A stretch of 64,000 bases of DNA, from positions 1-64,000 of the forward strand of contig MU401580.1 of assembly GCA_022579005.1 (NCBI GenBank). Direction: 5' to 3'. Positions 1 to 11,161 of this stretch are shown here, piece by piece. Within the stretch, counting starts at the first letter, position 1. Each line of letters starts with the position of its first letter. The notes beneath the pieces are model-generated. The model ran no database searches. It had not been told where the DNA came from and worked only from the letters and a program-made list of their open reading frames with translations. Source of the stretch: Poronia punctata (Eukaryota > Ascomycota > Sordariomycetes > Xylariales > Xylariaceae). The position numbers and the translations under genes are program-made.

Positions 1-2373
1 ATTTATAAAGTTTTATTTTTATAGTATATATAATTTATATATAATATTATTAAACTGTTAATATTTTATATATAGTAGTAGCTAGGCTAAAAAAGTAGTT
101 AAAAGTAGCAAAATATCTTTACTTTTATACCTTTACTTTAAAATTTTTTTATTATACTTATATATATATATTTTTAACTTTTTTATTTATATTTTATTTT
201 TACTATATTTTTTACTTAATTAAAAGTTTTGTTATTTTAAGTTATATTTTTATTTTATAAAGTAAAATTAGTTAGTTATTTTATATTTTATACTTATATT
301 ATATATATTTAGCTAATAAATACTTTATAATACTTAGTTACTTATAATTTTATTATTAGCTTTATTTAAGCTACTAGCTTTTTACTATAAAAAGTATATT
401 TTTTTACTTTATATACTAATTTATATTAATTTTTTTAAGCAATATTAAAATATAAAGTAAAAAAATTTATATTATTGCTTTTGCTAAAGCAGTATAAAAA
501 GAAAACTAAACTATTTATTAATTTATATATAAAAAAGGCTTATAAACGTGCTGCAGCTTTAATACTTATATAAAAAAAATATAAAAACGCTAAATAATGC
601 TTATACTAATAAATTAAGCATAAAAAAAATATATAAAAGCAAAAAAATACTATAGCTAGCACTATTAATAAAGCTGCTATATTTATAGTAATTTATAAAA
701 AGGTTAAGGCTATATAGTAAGTTATATACTTTATTTATATATTAATTTATACTAATTTGTTAGCTGCTTTTAAAATAAATACTTAAAATAAATTGCTTAA
801 AAAAATAATATTTTTTATAAGCTTATTACTTTTAAAACTAGTTTAAACTTTTAATTAACTAGTATTTAAAATAATAGTATTGTTATTAAGTTTTTAGTAA
901 AAAAAAGCATAGGTTTTATTATTAACTTAAAAAATATTATTAAAAAGTTTAATATATTAAAAAATAAAAGCGTTTTATATAATGCTTTTAATAATTAATA
1001 AAATAATAAATAGTTTAAACTAATAAAGCAAATTATTAAATATATATAAAACTAAATAACTTATTTAGCTTAAAATATTACTAAATATAAAAAAGTATAT
1101 ATTTTAAATAGTACTACTTATAAAAAGCTTAAATATAATATAAAAAAAAAAGTTAAAAAGGTAATATTAACTAATAATTAACTTATATTAAAAACTTTGC
1201 TAACTTATTATTATATAGCAACTTTTTATTATTTTTTTTTATTTAAATATTTAAAAAGCTAACTATATAAAATAGCGTTTTATTATTAATAATATGTTTA
1301 ATAAAGCAGTTTAATATATTTGCTATTTATTATAAAATAGGAAATTTTTACAAACTTACTTTTAAATTGTATTTATAAAGTATATTTAGTATATAAGTAT
1401 TTGCTTATTAAATTTAATATATACTAATTATATATAAAGCTTTTAATATAAAAGCTATATAATATAAAAAAACTATTATATTAAAGCTTTAAAAACCTTT
1501 TACTATAAAATTTAACTTTAGCGCTACTAATTAGTAGTTATTTTTTTTTTAGTTTAAAAAGCAGTAAAAAATAAAAACTTTATTTTTTAAGCAATTATAT
1601 ATTATTTAAATAAAAAAAGCTTGCTAATATATATGCTGTTTACTTTAATTAAGTATAATATGCTTTGCTAAATAATTAGCTATATTTTATTTAAAGTTAA
1701 TAATTAAAAAAAGCTTTTTTTAAAAGCAAGCTAAGCAATTGCTTAAATTTGCAAATAAAAACTATATATATTTTTATATTTTAATATACTAATTATATAT
1801 TAATTATTATAAAGTTTGCAAACTATATACTTTATTTTTAATAAAAGCTAAAAAGCTAAGTATTAGCTTTTTATAGTTAATAAGTACTTAGTTTAATAAA
1901 GTATTTAGCACGCTTACTATAAAAAGTATACTTTTAAAAGTTTTTAATTAAAGCTACTTTATAAAAAACTAGAACTAAAACTTAAAAAACTATTTATTAC
2001 TTAGTTAAAATAACTTTTAATATAAGCAAAATAAAATAATATATAAAAATATTATAAGACTTAAGCAAAACGTTATTATAACGTTAGTATGTTTGCTTAA
2101 TTAAAAAAATAAAGTACTTATTTAAGTATAGAAAAATTATGTTTAAAATTTTTAATTAAGCTTTTGCTTTTTAGCTACTAATATATTGCTTAATATTAAA
2201 TTAATTATAATATTTACTATAACTAAAATATATAATATAATAAAGTTTTTAAGTAAAAATATATATATAGTAAAAAATTGTTTATATATAATTTAAAAAA
2301 AGCAAGTTTAAAACTATATATTAGTTAAAAATAAATATATAATATACTAATTATATACTAATAATATAATTAA
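1..2373. repeat. AT-rich block, probably RIP-degraded repeat DNA
   Basis: The stretch is nearly all A and T, with remaining G and C mostly in short AGC, GCT and TTAG words, and every frame is full of stops. No protein-coding exon can be supported. This is the composition expected of repeats mutated C to T on both strands by RIP in filamentous ascomycetes. The original element is no longer recognisable by eye. Confidence 0.75.
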
Positions 2374-2644
2374 TAGTATTAAATTTTTACTTGTTTTTTT
2401 ACTTATAAGCCTTTTAGTATTTAGTTATTATTACTTATTTATTTATAAACTTTTTAGCATTTAGTTATAAGTACTTATTTACTTATAAGTTTATTAGCAT
2501 TTGCTTATAAGTACTTATTTAGCCTTAGTATCTTATTATAAGTACCTATTTACTTATAAGTCTCTTAGCATTTTGTCGTAGGTACCTATTTACCTATAGG
2601 TCCCTTAGCATTTGGCCGTAGGTACCTATAGGTCCATTTACCTA
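2374..2644. repeat. 40-bp tandem array with a composition gradient
   Basis: Units begin with TTAG[CT]AT at 2414, 2454, 2494, 2525, 2565 and 2605. The spacing is 40 bp except for one 31-bp unit (2494-2524). A weaker unit probably lies at 2374. The same positions read TTATAAGTACTTATTT in distal units and CGTAGGTACCTATTT in the units next to the genes, so nearly all differences are C/T or G/A transitions. The gradient runs from AT-rich (left) to GC-containing (right). Confidence 0.85.
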
Positions 2645-3420
2645 CTGGGTCCTCCCTTAATAGGTCGGGTCCGGCCAACCCTAATTAGAAGACCTGTTTT
2701 GGCCCGGCACAGGTTAATAAGACTCCCGAACAACAAGTTTCACAGTCGAGCTTGTTTGTCTTAAGGAAGGATGCTCGGTCACGAGTTTCTTGGCGGTGAA
2801 CATCACGAAAGTGGTGCTACAGGAACACTTATTGACTAACAGCTTTCGAGATAACTCCTACATGCCTCCATCGCGTTGCCCCCCTGGTGAAGCATGCTTA
2901 CTAGAACCCGCTCTCGAATCGCAAAGTGATGAACCTGCACATAAGCAGAATAGAAGCTGGGCGCCCGTGAATCTGGATTTTCTAGTGCTTCACGTCGATT
3001 CATTCCTGGGCAAAGCAACAAGCCTATCGGTATTGGTCTGGACCACTCTCGAGGCGGAGAGATGAGGCACGCGTTTCCACCACACTCACCTTTCGTCGCG
3101 TGCGGGGTGACATGGCATGCTACGACGCTGCGCTTATGCTACAGCAATATTTTCTCCCATAACCCAATAAGTTCGATTTAAGCTTAGCGGCCCCTATTCT
3201 AACATGAGGCAATGCCTGTTTCCTCCTATCATTTCCAGGTTGTATAATGGTTGTCAGTTTTTGTGCGTGCTTAAACTCCGAGTCGACGGCGGGCTAAATA
3301 TTCTCGTTCCCTATAATTATCCATATCCTCCATGTATCATACCACGAAGCCGACCTAAATCGATATCCAAAGGTCAGAGTCCAGACTGGCGCTGTTCTAT
3401 CACAACCGACCCGTCTTGCC
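2645..3420. other. Intergenic sequence upstream of the SAT4-type gene
   Basis: Balanced composition returns abruptly here. Short open frames exist, but none resembles a known protein or joins to others by plausible splicing. The last few hundred bases presumably hold the promoter and leader of the gene at 3421. No specific element is recognised. Confidence 0.5.
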
Positions 3421-4858
3421 ATGGACGACGATTCACGAACGGTCTCCTTCGGCGACATAGGAAACCACGCAATCCCGAGAGCCATCTTCATAACAGAGGG
3501 TACCTTTGCTTTGTTCGCTGTGGCTATTCGCCTTTTCGCACGATGTTTGAGGAGGAAATTTGGCATTTCTGATATCCTGATAATAATATCGCTGGTGGGA
3601 CATATCGTCTCCTTTTTTGACAAGACATCTGCCTCACGATGGATATGGACTAATGCTAACATTCATTATCTACAGGGTTTCTTCTTGGGACATTACTGGA
3701 ACGCTTATCAAGTTGTCATTTACCCTGGGCTGGGGGTTCATCAATGGCAGTTGGACCCAAAGCTGGCTGCCGCTTCGCACTATGTATGTCGCCCCTTGTT
3801 AGAGGGAGAGAAGGGCGAATTTAGGAACCCCAAAGGATCAAGAAAGAAACCATCGGTTTGGACGGAGGAAGGATAGATATAGTTAACTAACATTGCCGAG
3901 CGCCAAAGAGTTTCAAGCTCGGCAGCATACTATTCGGCCTGGATATAGTATTCCTAAAGGCCGCGATCCTGCTGGACTGGGAACGCACATTTGCCCCACT
4001 GGGCACAAGCAAAACTCTGTTCTGGATCATCCACACTCTCATCTGGACCAATGTTGTCTTCTACTTTGTCGGCACCTTTATCGAGGCCTTCCAATGCCCG
4101 CCAGAGAAGGCCATCGGCTGTCCCATCGACGCGGGCAAGTATAACATCACCTCGGGTATCATCAACGTCATCTCCGACCTTACAATCCTCATTGCGCCGC
4201 ACTGGGTCGTTTGGAGACTGAAAATGACAAAGGCGCGGAAGATGGGCGTTTCGCTTTTGTTTTTGATGGGTATTTTGTACGTACCCCCTATTTTATATGC
4301 TTTCTCCTCTATGTACTCATTACCCATCCCTTTTCAAATGAAAAAAACAATATCTGAATCTAACTCTCTTTCCTCCGCCACCCGCCCTCTAGCGCCACAG
4401 TCAGTGCCGTCATCCGCGTATATTACGTGACAATATCCTTCAGCACGGGCGACATACTATTCCACTCGCTAGGGATAAACCTGTGGGCCATTGCCGAGCA
4501 GACCTTTGGGTATCTCGTCATCGGCGTGCCTTCATTGCCGCCTATATTTCGGGAGATACGCGCCGCCCGGGTATTCTCGTTTCCCAGGGTGTGTCCCAAT
4601 CGCCGTGGCCAGAACAGGAGAAATAACGGCGGCAATAACAATGATGAAGTTGTGGACGGCGGTCATTTCACGCGACGGGAACGCTATGAAGATCCCTGGC
4701 AGGTGGGCGATTTGGATACCTGCGTCCTAGTGACCATGGCACCACACGATCGTGAACCAGGCGTTGGGCCAGATCCGGTGCCGGGAAAAGACGAAAGGGG
4801 GAGAAGATATTTTTGCGACAAAGCTCACGAGACCATGCTTGAATCTTCCCAGGTGTAG
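3421..4858 (+). CDS. SAT4/rhodopsin-fold integral membrane protein (Pth11-like)
   Basis: Proposed exons are 3421-3594, 3676-3783, 3909-4276 and 4393-4858, giving 371 aa. The frame stays open across all junctions, and intron 1 has a TGCTAAC branch site. The product has a row of hydrophobic segments, including TLFWIIHTLIWTNVVFYFVG, SGIINVISDLTILIAPHWVV and SLLFLMGILFATVSAVIRVY. The order and the mid-protein run 'ISDLTILIAP..VVWRLKM' match the fungal seven-helix SAT4/rhodopsin-domain family. Members are usually 350-400 aa and mostly uncharacterised; some (Pth11-like) are proposed to sense surface or host cues. The C-terminal tail after the last helix is hydrophilic and Arg/Asn/Gly-rich. The acceptor of intron 2 is the least certain, because alternatives exist around 3900-3910. 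Ligand and role are unknown. Confidence 0.8.
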
Positions 4859-5234
4859 GGCTAAGCTCTGGGCATCCTCGGTCGCTGATCCTCCATGGAT
4901 ACAAATGCCATTGGATTGCCGGTTAGTATCACTTGTTCCTCACGCGACGTATAGCTGTGCAAAGTATTGATATATTGATAGAGAAAATGTATTTTAGGTA
5001 AAGTCTTCACGTATAGGTAGACATCTACGGACCTCGGTCGTCGGCGTCGCGAACTGTTACGTCGAACCTCTTCCAATCTTCCCACCCCGCCGCCCAAAGA
5101 ACAATATTCCTAGTCATCCGTCCTTCCGGGTACCCTCTATAAGGTATAACAACATCCCTAAATCAATTCATGAGCACTGCTATATTCATTCGCGCAGTCT
5201 GTCTCACGCTCGCGCGCACACTCTATTGACTTAC
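4859..5234. other. Intergenic, between convergent gene ends
   Basis: This spacer lies between the end of the SAT4-type gene and the end of the minus-strand acetyltransferase gene. It should contain both 3' untranslated regions. I see no further coding or structural feature. Confidence 0.5.
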
Positions 5235-6331
5235 TCATACCAGTTCCTTACGCAGATAAATACCCTTCACCGGCCATTCTTTACCAGTGTCATCTACATC
5301 GACCCATTCACTGCCGCCGTAGACCTTGTATCCGCGTCGCTCATACCAGTCCTGATTTGTTATCTGTCACACTTGTCAGTACGTTCGAAGTGGAAGGAAA
5401 GCGGACCCAGGGGTAGATTTTAACGCAAAGAACCGGCCTTTCCTCACCCCTTAACTACATAGAATTTGGGTGATTGAAGCTGCATAGTGGCGACTTGACG
5501 AGATGGCGAAGCAAAAAAGAAAGGAGGAGGCAAATGGCTTACGCTGGGAACAGGTCGTTTCATAGCAATTCGTCGCGGACTATCAACTCGACATTCTTCA
5601 CGGGCAATGGTATCCAGCGTTATTGCTTTTGCGTTGAATTCTTCCTTGGCCATCCTGAATAGAGTCAACAGACATACAATATTCGAGAAGGGGGGTGGGG
5701 GAGGTACTTTTCTAAAGCGTTCATAGCGGCACCCCCTAACCCGGCATTCTGCAATGCAGTCGAGATGTAAAATTTTGATAGCGAGAGTATACCCTCCGAC
5801 AAACTTGTAAGCAGTCCCGAGTCTCCTGTGACGGCATCTAGCGCTATATGCCCTATGGGGTGGAATAGAGATTCTGATGGCCGGTAGGCGCGGTGTAAGA
5901 CGAATTTACATGTGTCTCGTAGTGCTGAAGCTTCGTCTGGGAATGCGGTAGTGTGTTTGGAGAGCCTTTCCGTAGTTGAGGGGTGAGAGGGGTGGAGGAC
6001 CTGTATTTTTCGTTATGAGACGCTGTACATGAAGTGTTTTTGTGCTCAGATGGACTAGATGACACTCCCTAGTTTACTGTGAAAATCACTCCTATATAAA
6101 GGAACTAAGTTCAAGTTGTAGGATGATGGTAGGTTGAAAATTGCTGTTACGTACCACCCAATGCATACCCATATCCCCCTTTCTCTGCGACTCTCTCCAG
6201 CTCTCGACTAATTCGACTTTCCATCCACATGCGATCCGCTGCACCTTCATCCGCTCAACGTGTTCCTCGGAATCGGGATCCCACGGGATCAAATAAACGG
6301 GAGCCGGAGGTATGTTTTCATTCATGGCCAT
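5235..6331 (-). CDS. GNAT-family N-acetyltransferase (four exons)
   Basis: Proposed exons on the minus strand are 6155-6331, 5708-6000, 5543-5654 and 5235-5363. They join in frame to 236 aa with GT/AG introns of 154, 53 and 179 nt. The N-terminus reads VYLIPWDPDSEEHVERM and then IACGWKVELVESWRESQ, typical of a fungal acetyltransferase group. The middle has PIGHIALDAV followed by LSKFYISTALQNAGLGGAAM, which is the beta4 strand and the acetyl-CoA pyrophosphate loop (Q-x-x-G-x-G/A-like) of the GNAT fold. The end has ITNQDWYERRGYKVYGG, the usual GNAT C-terminal beta5 to alpha4 segment. The start at 6331 is the first of two close Met codons; an in-frame Met-like extension to 6406 looks less likely. 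The acetyl acceptor is unknown. No exon exceeds 300 nt, so the gene is easily missed. Confidence 0.82.
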
Positions 6332-7289
6332 TGGTGTAAGTTGGGTTTGTAGAAACAAAAAAACCGAGTAACCTAACCTAGGTACCTGTATGAAATTTAA
6401 CTTCACCTAAATTATACACGGCTGTTTTTATGTATTTCTTTCTTTCGCGAAGCTAAACTTATATTGTGTAAACAACTTGAGACTTAATGTGTACGTTAAT
6501 ACTGATGAGTCAGGCCGGGCGGCCGCCGGTAATACCGATTCCCCCCTGTCTTCTTGCTCTCTTTTAGTGCGACACCATTCATCCTCCCCCCCCCCCGGCT
6601 ATGTGGAACCGATAACCCCAGCCTGCTGCCTACTACCTATTCGTATTTCGTGATGTCAAGGATAGGAAAAGATCATGTGTGCCGTTTCATACAAATAGTG
6701 TCACGTGAGACCTGACACTTCATATTATTACTCGTAGTCCTATAGTACGTGTATGCGCTTTTAATATTTGAGCTCACCTCACGGCCTCTTCTGGATCACT
6801 TTTCTCATTTAAAAAAAATGTCTTAAGTAACGGATGAGAATGAAGGATGAGAGTGAGAACACGAAAAAAAGAAAGAAAGAAAGAAAGAAAGGAAGAAAGG
6901 AAGGAAGGAAGAAAAAAACAAAAAGAATACGTACAACACCAGGGATTCGCTGGTCGTCACCGACCCAACTACTGATCTGGCGGTATGTAGCTTAGCTATG
7001 GGGGAGCGGACGGGACCCCGCGTTCTCTACATCCTATGGTCGTACGTGAAATATCTTGGTTCAATCTGGAATTATAAACCTTACTGGGACCAGGCTCGCC
7101 TATAGGATCCAGGTTGTGACCCCCTTGCCTGGAAGCACTTGTTACAAATCACATTCACGAAGAGCAAAACGGTGGAATTGGAATCCGCTATCATGTAGAA
7201 TAAAATCAGTCATGGTTTCATTCAGGGTAGTTGACCTGTTTCGTGGCATGATGGTATCATCTATTCCTTAACGATACCCCTCTCGCATC
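6332..7289. other. Intergenic with purine microsatellite
   Basis: This holds the promoter side of the acetyltransferase gene and the 3' side of the Rok1 helicase gene. It contains a C-tract (about 6586-6597) and a GAAA/GGAA repeat. I found no coding exon. Confidence 0.5.
6863..6918 (+). repeat. GAAA/GGAA microsatellite
   Basis: Uninterrupted purine tract of GAAA units grading into GGAA units. It lies in the spacer between two minus-strand genes. Confidence 0.95.
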
Positions 7290-9371
7290 TCAATCAAGAC
7301 CGACCCATTCCTCGTCTTTATCCCCGCCATCCTTTTCCTGGGTATCATCCGTATGGCCCTCTAATTTTCTTCTTTTACTACTAGCAATCGCTTCACGCTT
7401 GTTGTGTTCCTTTCTTCTCTCCCACGCGCTCTTGGTTGTGATCTTGGCAGCATTGCCCCGCCGCGATTCAACACCACGTTGTTTTAGTTTCTTCTTCTCC
7501 TCCTTGCTGACCTTGGGTAGTGAATCCAGCAACCACTTAGGAACACCCTCATCGCCGGATTTGCCTGCTTGTTTTTCGCTTTGCGAAATAACATTGGCAA
7601 TGCTCTTCATGTATGGAATGTCGTCGTTGGTGTAGAAGGTGCAGGCGATGCCTTGCTCGCCGGCCCGGCCTGTACGCCCGACTCGGTGGACGTATGCAGC
7701 GGCTGAAGTAGGAACGTCATAGTTCACCACCCCCGAGACACCCCTGAAGTCTAGACCTCTCATGAGGATGTCGGTCGTGACCAGAGCCCAAATCTCGCCC
7801 GATCTAAACCTCCGCACAATTTCTGACCGTGCCGCGTCGGAGAGAGAAGAATGAAGAGCATCGATACGTGACGAGCCACCGGCTTCGACCGGGAAATCAA
7901 ACTTCAGTTCGCTGTGTAGAGCTGCGGCGCGCTCGATTGTCTGAGTGAACACGAGAATCGGGAGATTCATCTGCGGCACTGTACCACCTGCAGACTGTGG
8001 GTGGAGGATTTGACGCAAGGCAAATAGCTTGCCTTGTTCCGTCGCGCAGTAGACCAATTTATGGCTGATGCTCGGGACTGCAGTATCCTTTAATCCAACA
8101 ACGAGACGGATGAGGGGGACATTCACGTCGGCAGTGTTTCTGGTGGTGAGTTGGTTCATCACCAGTTCTTCTATGTGGGCTCCCATGGTAGCGGAGAAGC
8201 ACCTTATGCGCATCAAAGGGTTATCACACGCCAACCACACTTGTAGCGTTTGTTCCAAAAACCTCTGTTCCAGCAGAACATCCCCCTCATCCAAAACTAG
8301 GGACCTCACCGTCGGTAACGTTCTGCCCTTCAGAAAATTGCCTAGCTGTAGAGGCGTCGTTATCAGAATATCGGCTTTTGTGACGGTCACTGTTTTGGCC
8401 CCTTTAGTTTCATCGTCTTCGTCAGACTCAGCTGAGTCTTGGCTGTTGTCGTCACTGTTTTGGGAGCTCGAATCGTCGTGGTCGTCGCTCTTTATCTGTC
8501 CCTCTGCTGGTATTCTCATCCCCCTTTTCATCATTACAATTTTGACTCCGGTGTTTTTTGTGAGCTTCCTTCCCTCATTGGCTATCTGCTCAGCCAGCTC
8601 CCTTGTGGGGACAACAATGACTGTTTCGAGTACGCGGTCTTTCGTAACTTCAGCCCTCCGCCGTAGCACATCATTAATAGCAGGAACTAAAAACGCTAAG
8701 GTTTTGCCACTACCCGTGGGGGCGACGGCGAGGAAATGTATTCCATTTTTCGTTTCTATGTCCAGTTCGGATGCCGCCCCGGTGCTTATAGCCTTTTCTG
8801 GTCGAATTAGAAGCGGTAGAGATCCTAGTTGTACTTCTGTTGGTATCCGATAACCCTGACTCGACAGATTCTCCTCTAACCGCGGCGACAGTTTCCAAGT
8901 AGTTCGAAGTTGTGAAAATGAGACCAATGGTTGGGGGAATAGGCTTTTCTTCGTATCCTTTGATTTGGGCTTCGGAGGCTCTTTGGTTTTCTTCTTTGAC
9001 TTTGTGACCTTGGCTTTGGGGTCTGCATGATTTGAGAGTAGTGTGTACTTTAGTCTGTGGGAGCGCAAAGTTTGCCGCACTTCGTCATCGTCTAGGAGCG
9101 AATGTTCGGGAGCGGGTTCGTCTTTTGGTGCTTCTCGGGTCACTATGGGTTGCCCGACAGGTTTGGACTCTCGGGAGGCAAAAAAGTCTAGCGCCTCGTC
9201 AGCGGCATCGTCGACTTTTTGGTTCGACTGGTTTGTTTCGTCGCCCCTCTTCCGCTTAATTCCCTTGTCGTGGTATAATTGGGGGTTTTGCACCTTTGGA
9301 GTAGGCTTGAACTCGAATTGCTGAGTAGAAGACCGCTTCGCCCCCCGCGACAGAATTTTGAGAACATCCAT
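7290..9371 (-). CDS. rok1: ATP-dependent DEAD-box RNA helicase Rok1
   Basis: Single-exon gene of 693 aa. Rok1 (human DDX52) is a nucleolar helicase needed for 18S rRNA maturation in the small-subunit processome. The start MDVLKILSRGAKRS matches the Rok1 N-terminus. Helicase motifs appear in order: FSQLRTTWKLSPRL and the Q-motif region, motif I APTGSGKT, Ia PTRELAEQ, motif II DEGD, motif III SAT, motif IV VFTQT, motif V TTDILMRGLDF, and motif VI HRVGRTGRAG. An acidic Ser/Asp/Glu-rich insert of about 40 residues lies between Ia and the next motif (TTPLQLG). The C-terminus is Lys/Arg-rich, as in nucleolar helicases. Oddity: motif II is DEGD, not DEAD (codons GAT GAG GGG GAT). The gene diverges from rpn11 with about 0.6 kb between the starts. 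Confidence 0.93.
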   Translation of the reverse strand: MDVLKILSRGAKRSSTQQFEFKPTPKVQNPQLYHDKGIKRKRGDETNQSNQKVDDAADEALDFFASRESKPVGQPIVTREAPKDEPAPEHSLLDDDEVRQTLRSHRLKYTLLSNHADPKAKVTKSKKKTKEPPKPKSKDTKKSLFPQPLVSFSQLRTTWKLSPRLEENLSSQGYRIPTEVQLGSLPLLIRPEKAISTGAASELDIETKNGIHFLAVAPTGSGKTLAFLVPAINDVLRRRAEVTKDRVLETVIVVPTRELAEQIANEGRKLTKNTGVKIVMMKRGMRIPAEGQIKSDDHDDSSSQNSDDNSQDSAESDEDDETKGAKTVTVTKADILITTPLQLGNFLKGRTLPTVRSLVLDEGDVLLEQRFLEQTLQVWLACDNPLMRIRCFSATMGAHIEELVMNQLTTRNTADVNVPLIRLVVGLKDTAVPSISHKLVYCATEQGKLFALRQILHPQSAGGTVPQMNLPILVFTQTIERAAALHSELKFDFPVEAGGSSRIDALHSSLSDAARSEIVRRFRSGEIWALVTTDILMRGLDFRGVSGVVNYDVPTSAAAYVHRVGRTGRAGEQGIACTFYTNDDIPYMKSIANVISQSEKQAGKSGDEGVPKWLLDSLPKVSKEEKKKLKQRGVESRRGNAAKITTKSAWERRKEHNKREAIASSKRRKLEGHTDDTQEKDGGDKDEEWVGLD

Positions 9372-9980
9372 AGCAATCCAATGATTGAGCGCCCACTCCT
9401 CCGAGCAAGTAATGCGTGAGAGTGTGTGAGTCGCGACAGGGCGCAGATATCACTTGGGGAAAGCGCACCAAGTTACAATTCTAACTTTATTTACAAGTAT
9501 GCTTCCGCATCTAGAAAAGTTGACAATCAATCGGTGATAAGATACGTTCAGTTGAGAATTTCTTTACTTGCATACCCTACTATCGAGATATAACCCCACC
9601 GCGGGTAGCTCTTATTAGGTAAGCCTGTGCTTAAAAGGTCCCCATCGGCAGGCAGATCCAAGTTTCGTCACTCCCTTTCGGCTTACATAAGTAAGTACAC
9701 CGGCTAGTAACTACAGGTACTGCCTACAAAGAAGCAGGTACTTATCCACCTACTTTTACACTTTGGTACCACGCATGCACTGTCTCTGTACCTATCTACC
9801 TACTTTCGACGGCAAGCTTTATTGGCGATTCAAATCACAGCGGAAACGGCCTGAACCATTCGCTTCAAATCAACGCCATCGACGATACAACATTAGACTT
9901 GGTCGTCCCTTCATAACTCCTTCGAGCGTTTGATAACATAAGCGTCATAAACGAGCGAGATACAAGGTGCATCTACCAAT
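9372..9980. promoter_or_regulatory. Divergent promoter region, rok1 / rpn11
   Basis: The 609-bp spacer separates the two start codons, so it must hold both promoters. It contains several copies of the TACCTAC/GGTACC-type words common in intergenic DNA of this window. No transcription-factor site can be named with confidence. Confidence 0.5.
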
Positions 9981-11161
9981 ATGGACCGGTTAAACCGCAT
10001 GTTCGCGGGTGCCGCCAACCTCGGTGGCCTCGGGGCAGCTCCTGAGACGGTATGGTAACTCTTCTGGTCGTTTCCCTGTTCCAGGTCTTGGATGGATGAT
10101 TTCGATATCATGGCGCACGCCAGACTAGGGACAGTTGCTAATAATCGGCCCCTCTAGGACAATGCAAACCTCATAGACAACTCCGAAACGGTCCACATCT
10201 CTTCGCTTGCGCTTCTAAAGATGCTGCGGCACGGCCGTGCTGGTGTCCCTATGGAAGTCATGGGCCTAATGCTGGGTGAATTTGTCGACGACTTCACAGT
10301 TCGTGTTGTGGACGTCTTCGCGATGCCTCAAAGCGGTACTGGTGTTAGTGTCGAGGCTGTCGACCCTGTCTTCCAACAGAAAATGATGGACATGTTAACA
10401 CAAACCGGAAGGTAAGGGAGAGCTTCCTCTTGCTAGGCGCGGCCGGCGACGCCATACTGATCAACATATATAGACCTGAATCGGTCGTGGGTTGGTACCA
10501 CTCCCATCCCGGCTTCGGCTGCTGGCTCTCTTCTGTCGATATCAACACACAACAATCATTCGAACAGCTAAACTCGCGCTCCGTCGCCGTCGTCGTCGAT
10601 CCTATACAGTCCGTAAAGGGCAAGGTTGTCATCGACGCCTTCCGTCTAATCAACCCACAACTTTTGATGTTAGGAAAAGAGCCCAGACAAAGCACATCCA
10701 ACCTGGGACATCTCAACAAGCCTTCTATACAAGCCCTCATCCACGGGCTCAACCGGCACTACTATTCGATCGGTATCAACTATCGAAAGACTGCGCTAGA
10801 GGAAAACATGCTCATGAACCTTCACAAGCATGTGTGGACAGAGGCTCTCGAGATGGAAGATTTCCGACAGGAGGGGGATCGTAACAAAGACCGGTTCAAG
10901 AAGCTAGTTGCTCTGGCAGACGGATACGAGAAGAGAGTCAAGGAGGAGACTGAGTTGACCAAGGATCAGCTAAAGACTCGCTACGTTGGCAAGCTCGACC
11001 CGAAGAAGCATCTAGAGGATGTCGGCCAGCAGCTAATCGAAGACAACATCGTATCCGTGTCAAGACAGATGATCGACAAGGAGGCCACGATGCCGAAGAA
11101 GGATGCAGGTGCCAACGGCCCGTCTAACGAAGACCGTATGGACGAGGATGAGGAGCTATAA
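9981..11161 (+). CDS. rpn11: 26S proteasome regulatory subunit Rpn11 (deubiquitinase)
   Basis: Exons 9981-10049, 10158-10411 and 10474-11161 encode 336 aa. Rpn11 is the JAMM-type zinc metalloprotease of the proteasome lid that removes ubiquitin chains en bloc as substrates enter the 26S particle. Exon 1 gives [18 protein letters not shown]. The MPN domain is nearly identical to the animal and yeast protein: [20 protein letters not shown] with the catalytic Glu, then the JAMM motif [14 protein letters not shown] (His117, His119, Asp130). The Ins-2 region [20 protein letters not shown] is also conserved. The C-terminal helices end in a short acidic tail (MDEDEEL), longer than in human POH1. Splice sites are unambiguous because they rejoin conserved residues. 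Confidence 0.97.

Noticed and set aside
2790..3065. 91-codon frame next to the first AT block
   Set aside because: No recognisable sequence; it overlaps an opposite-strand frame equally open, as expected by chance in short balanced DNA.
8068..8853. 261-codon open frame on the plus strand
   Set aside because: It lies wholly antisense to the rok1 coding sequence, has biased Ser/Val composition from the opposite strand, and resembles no family.
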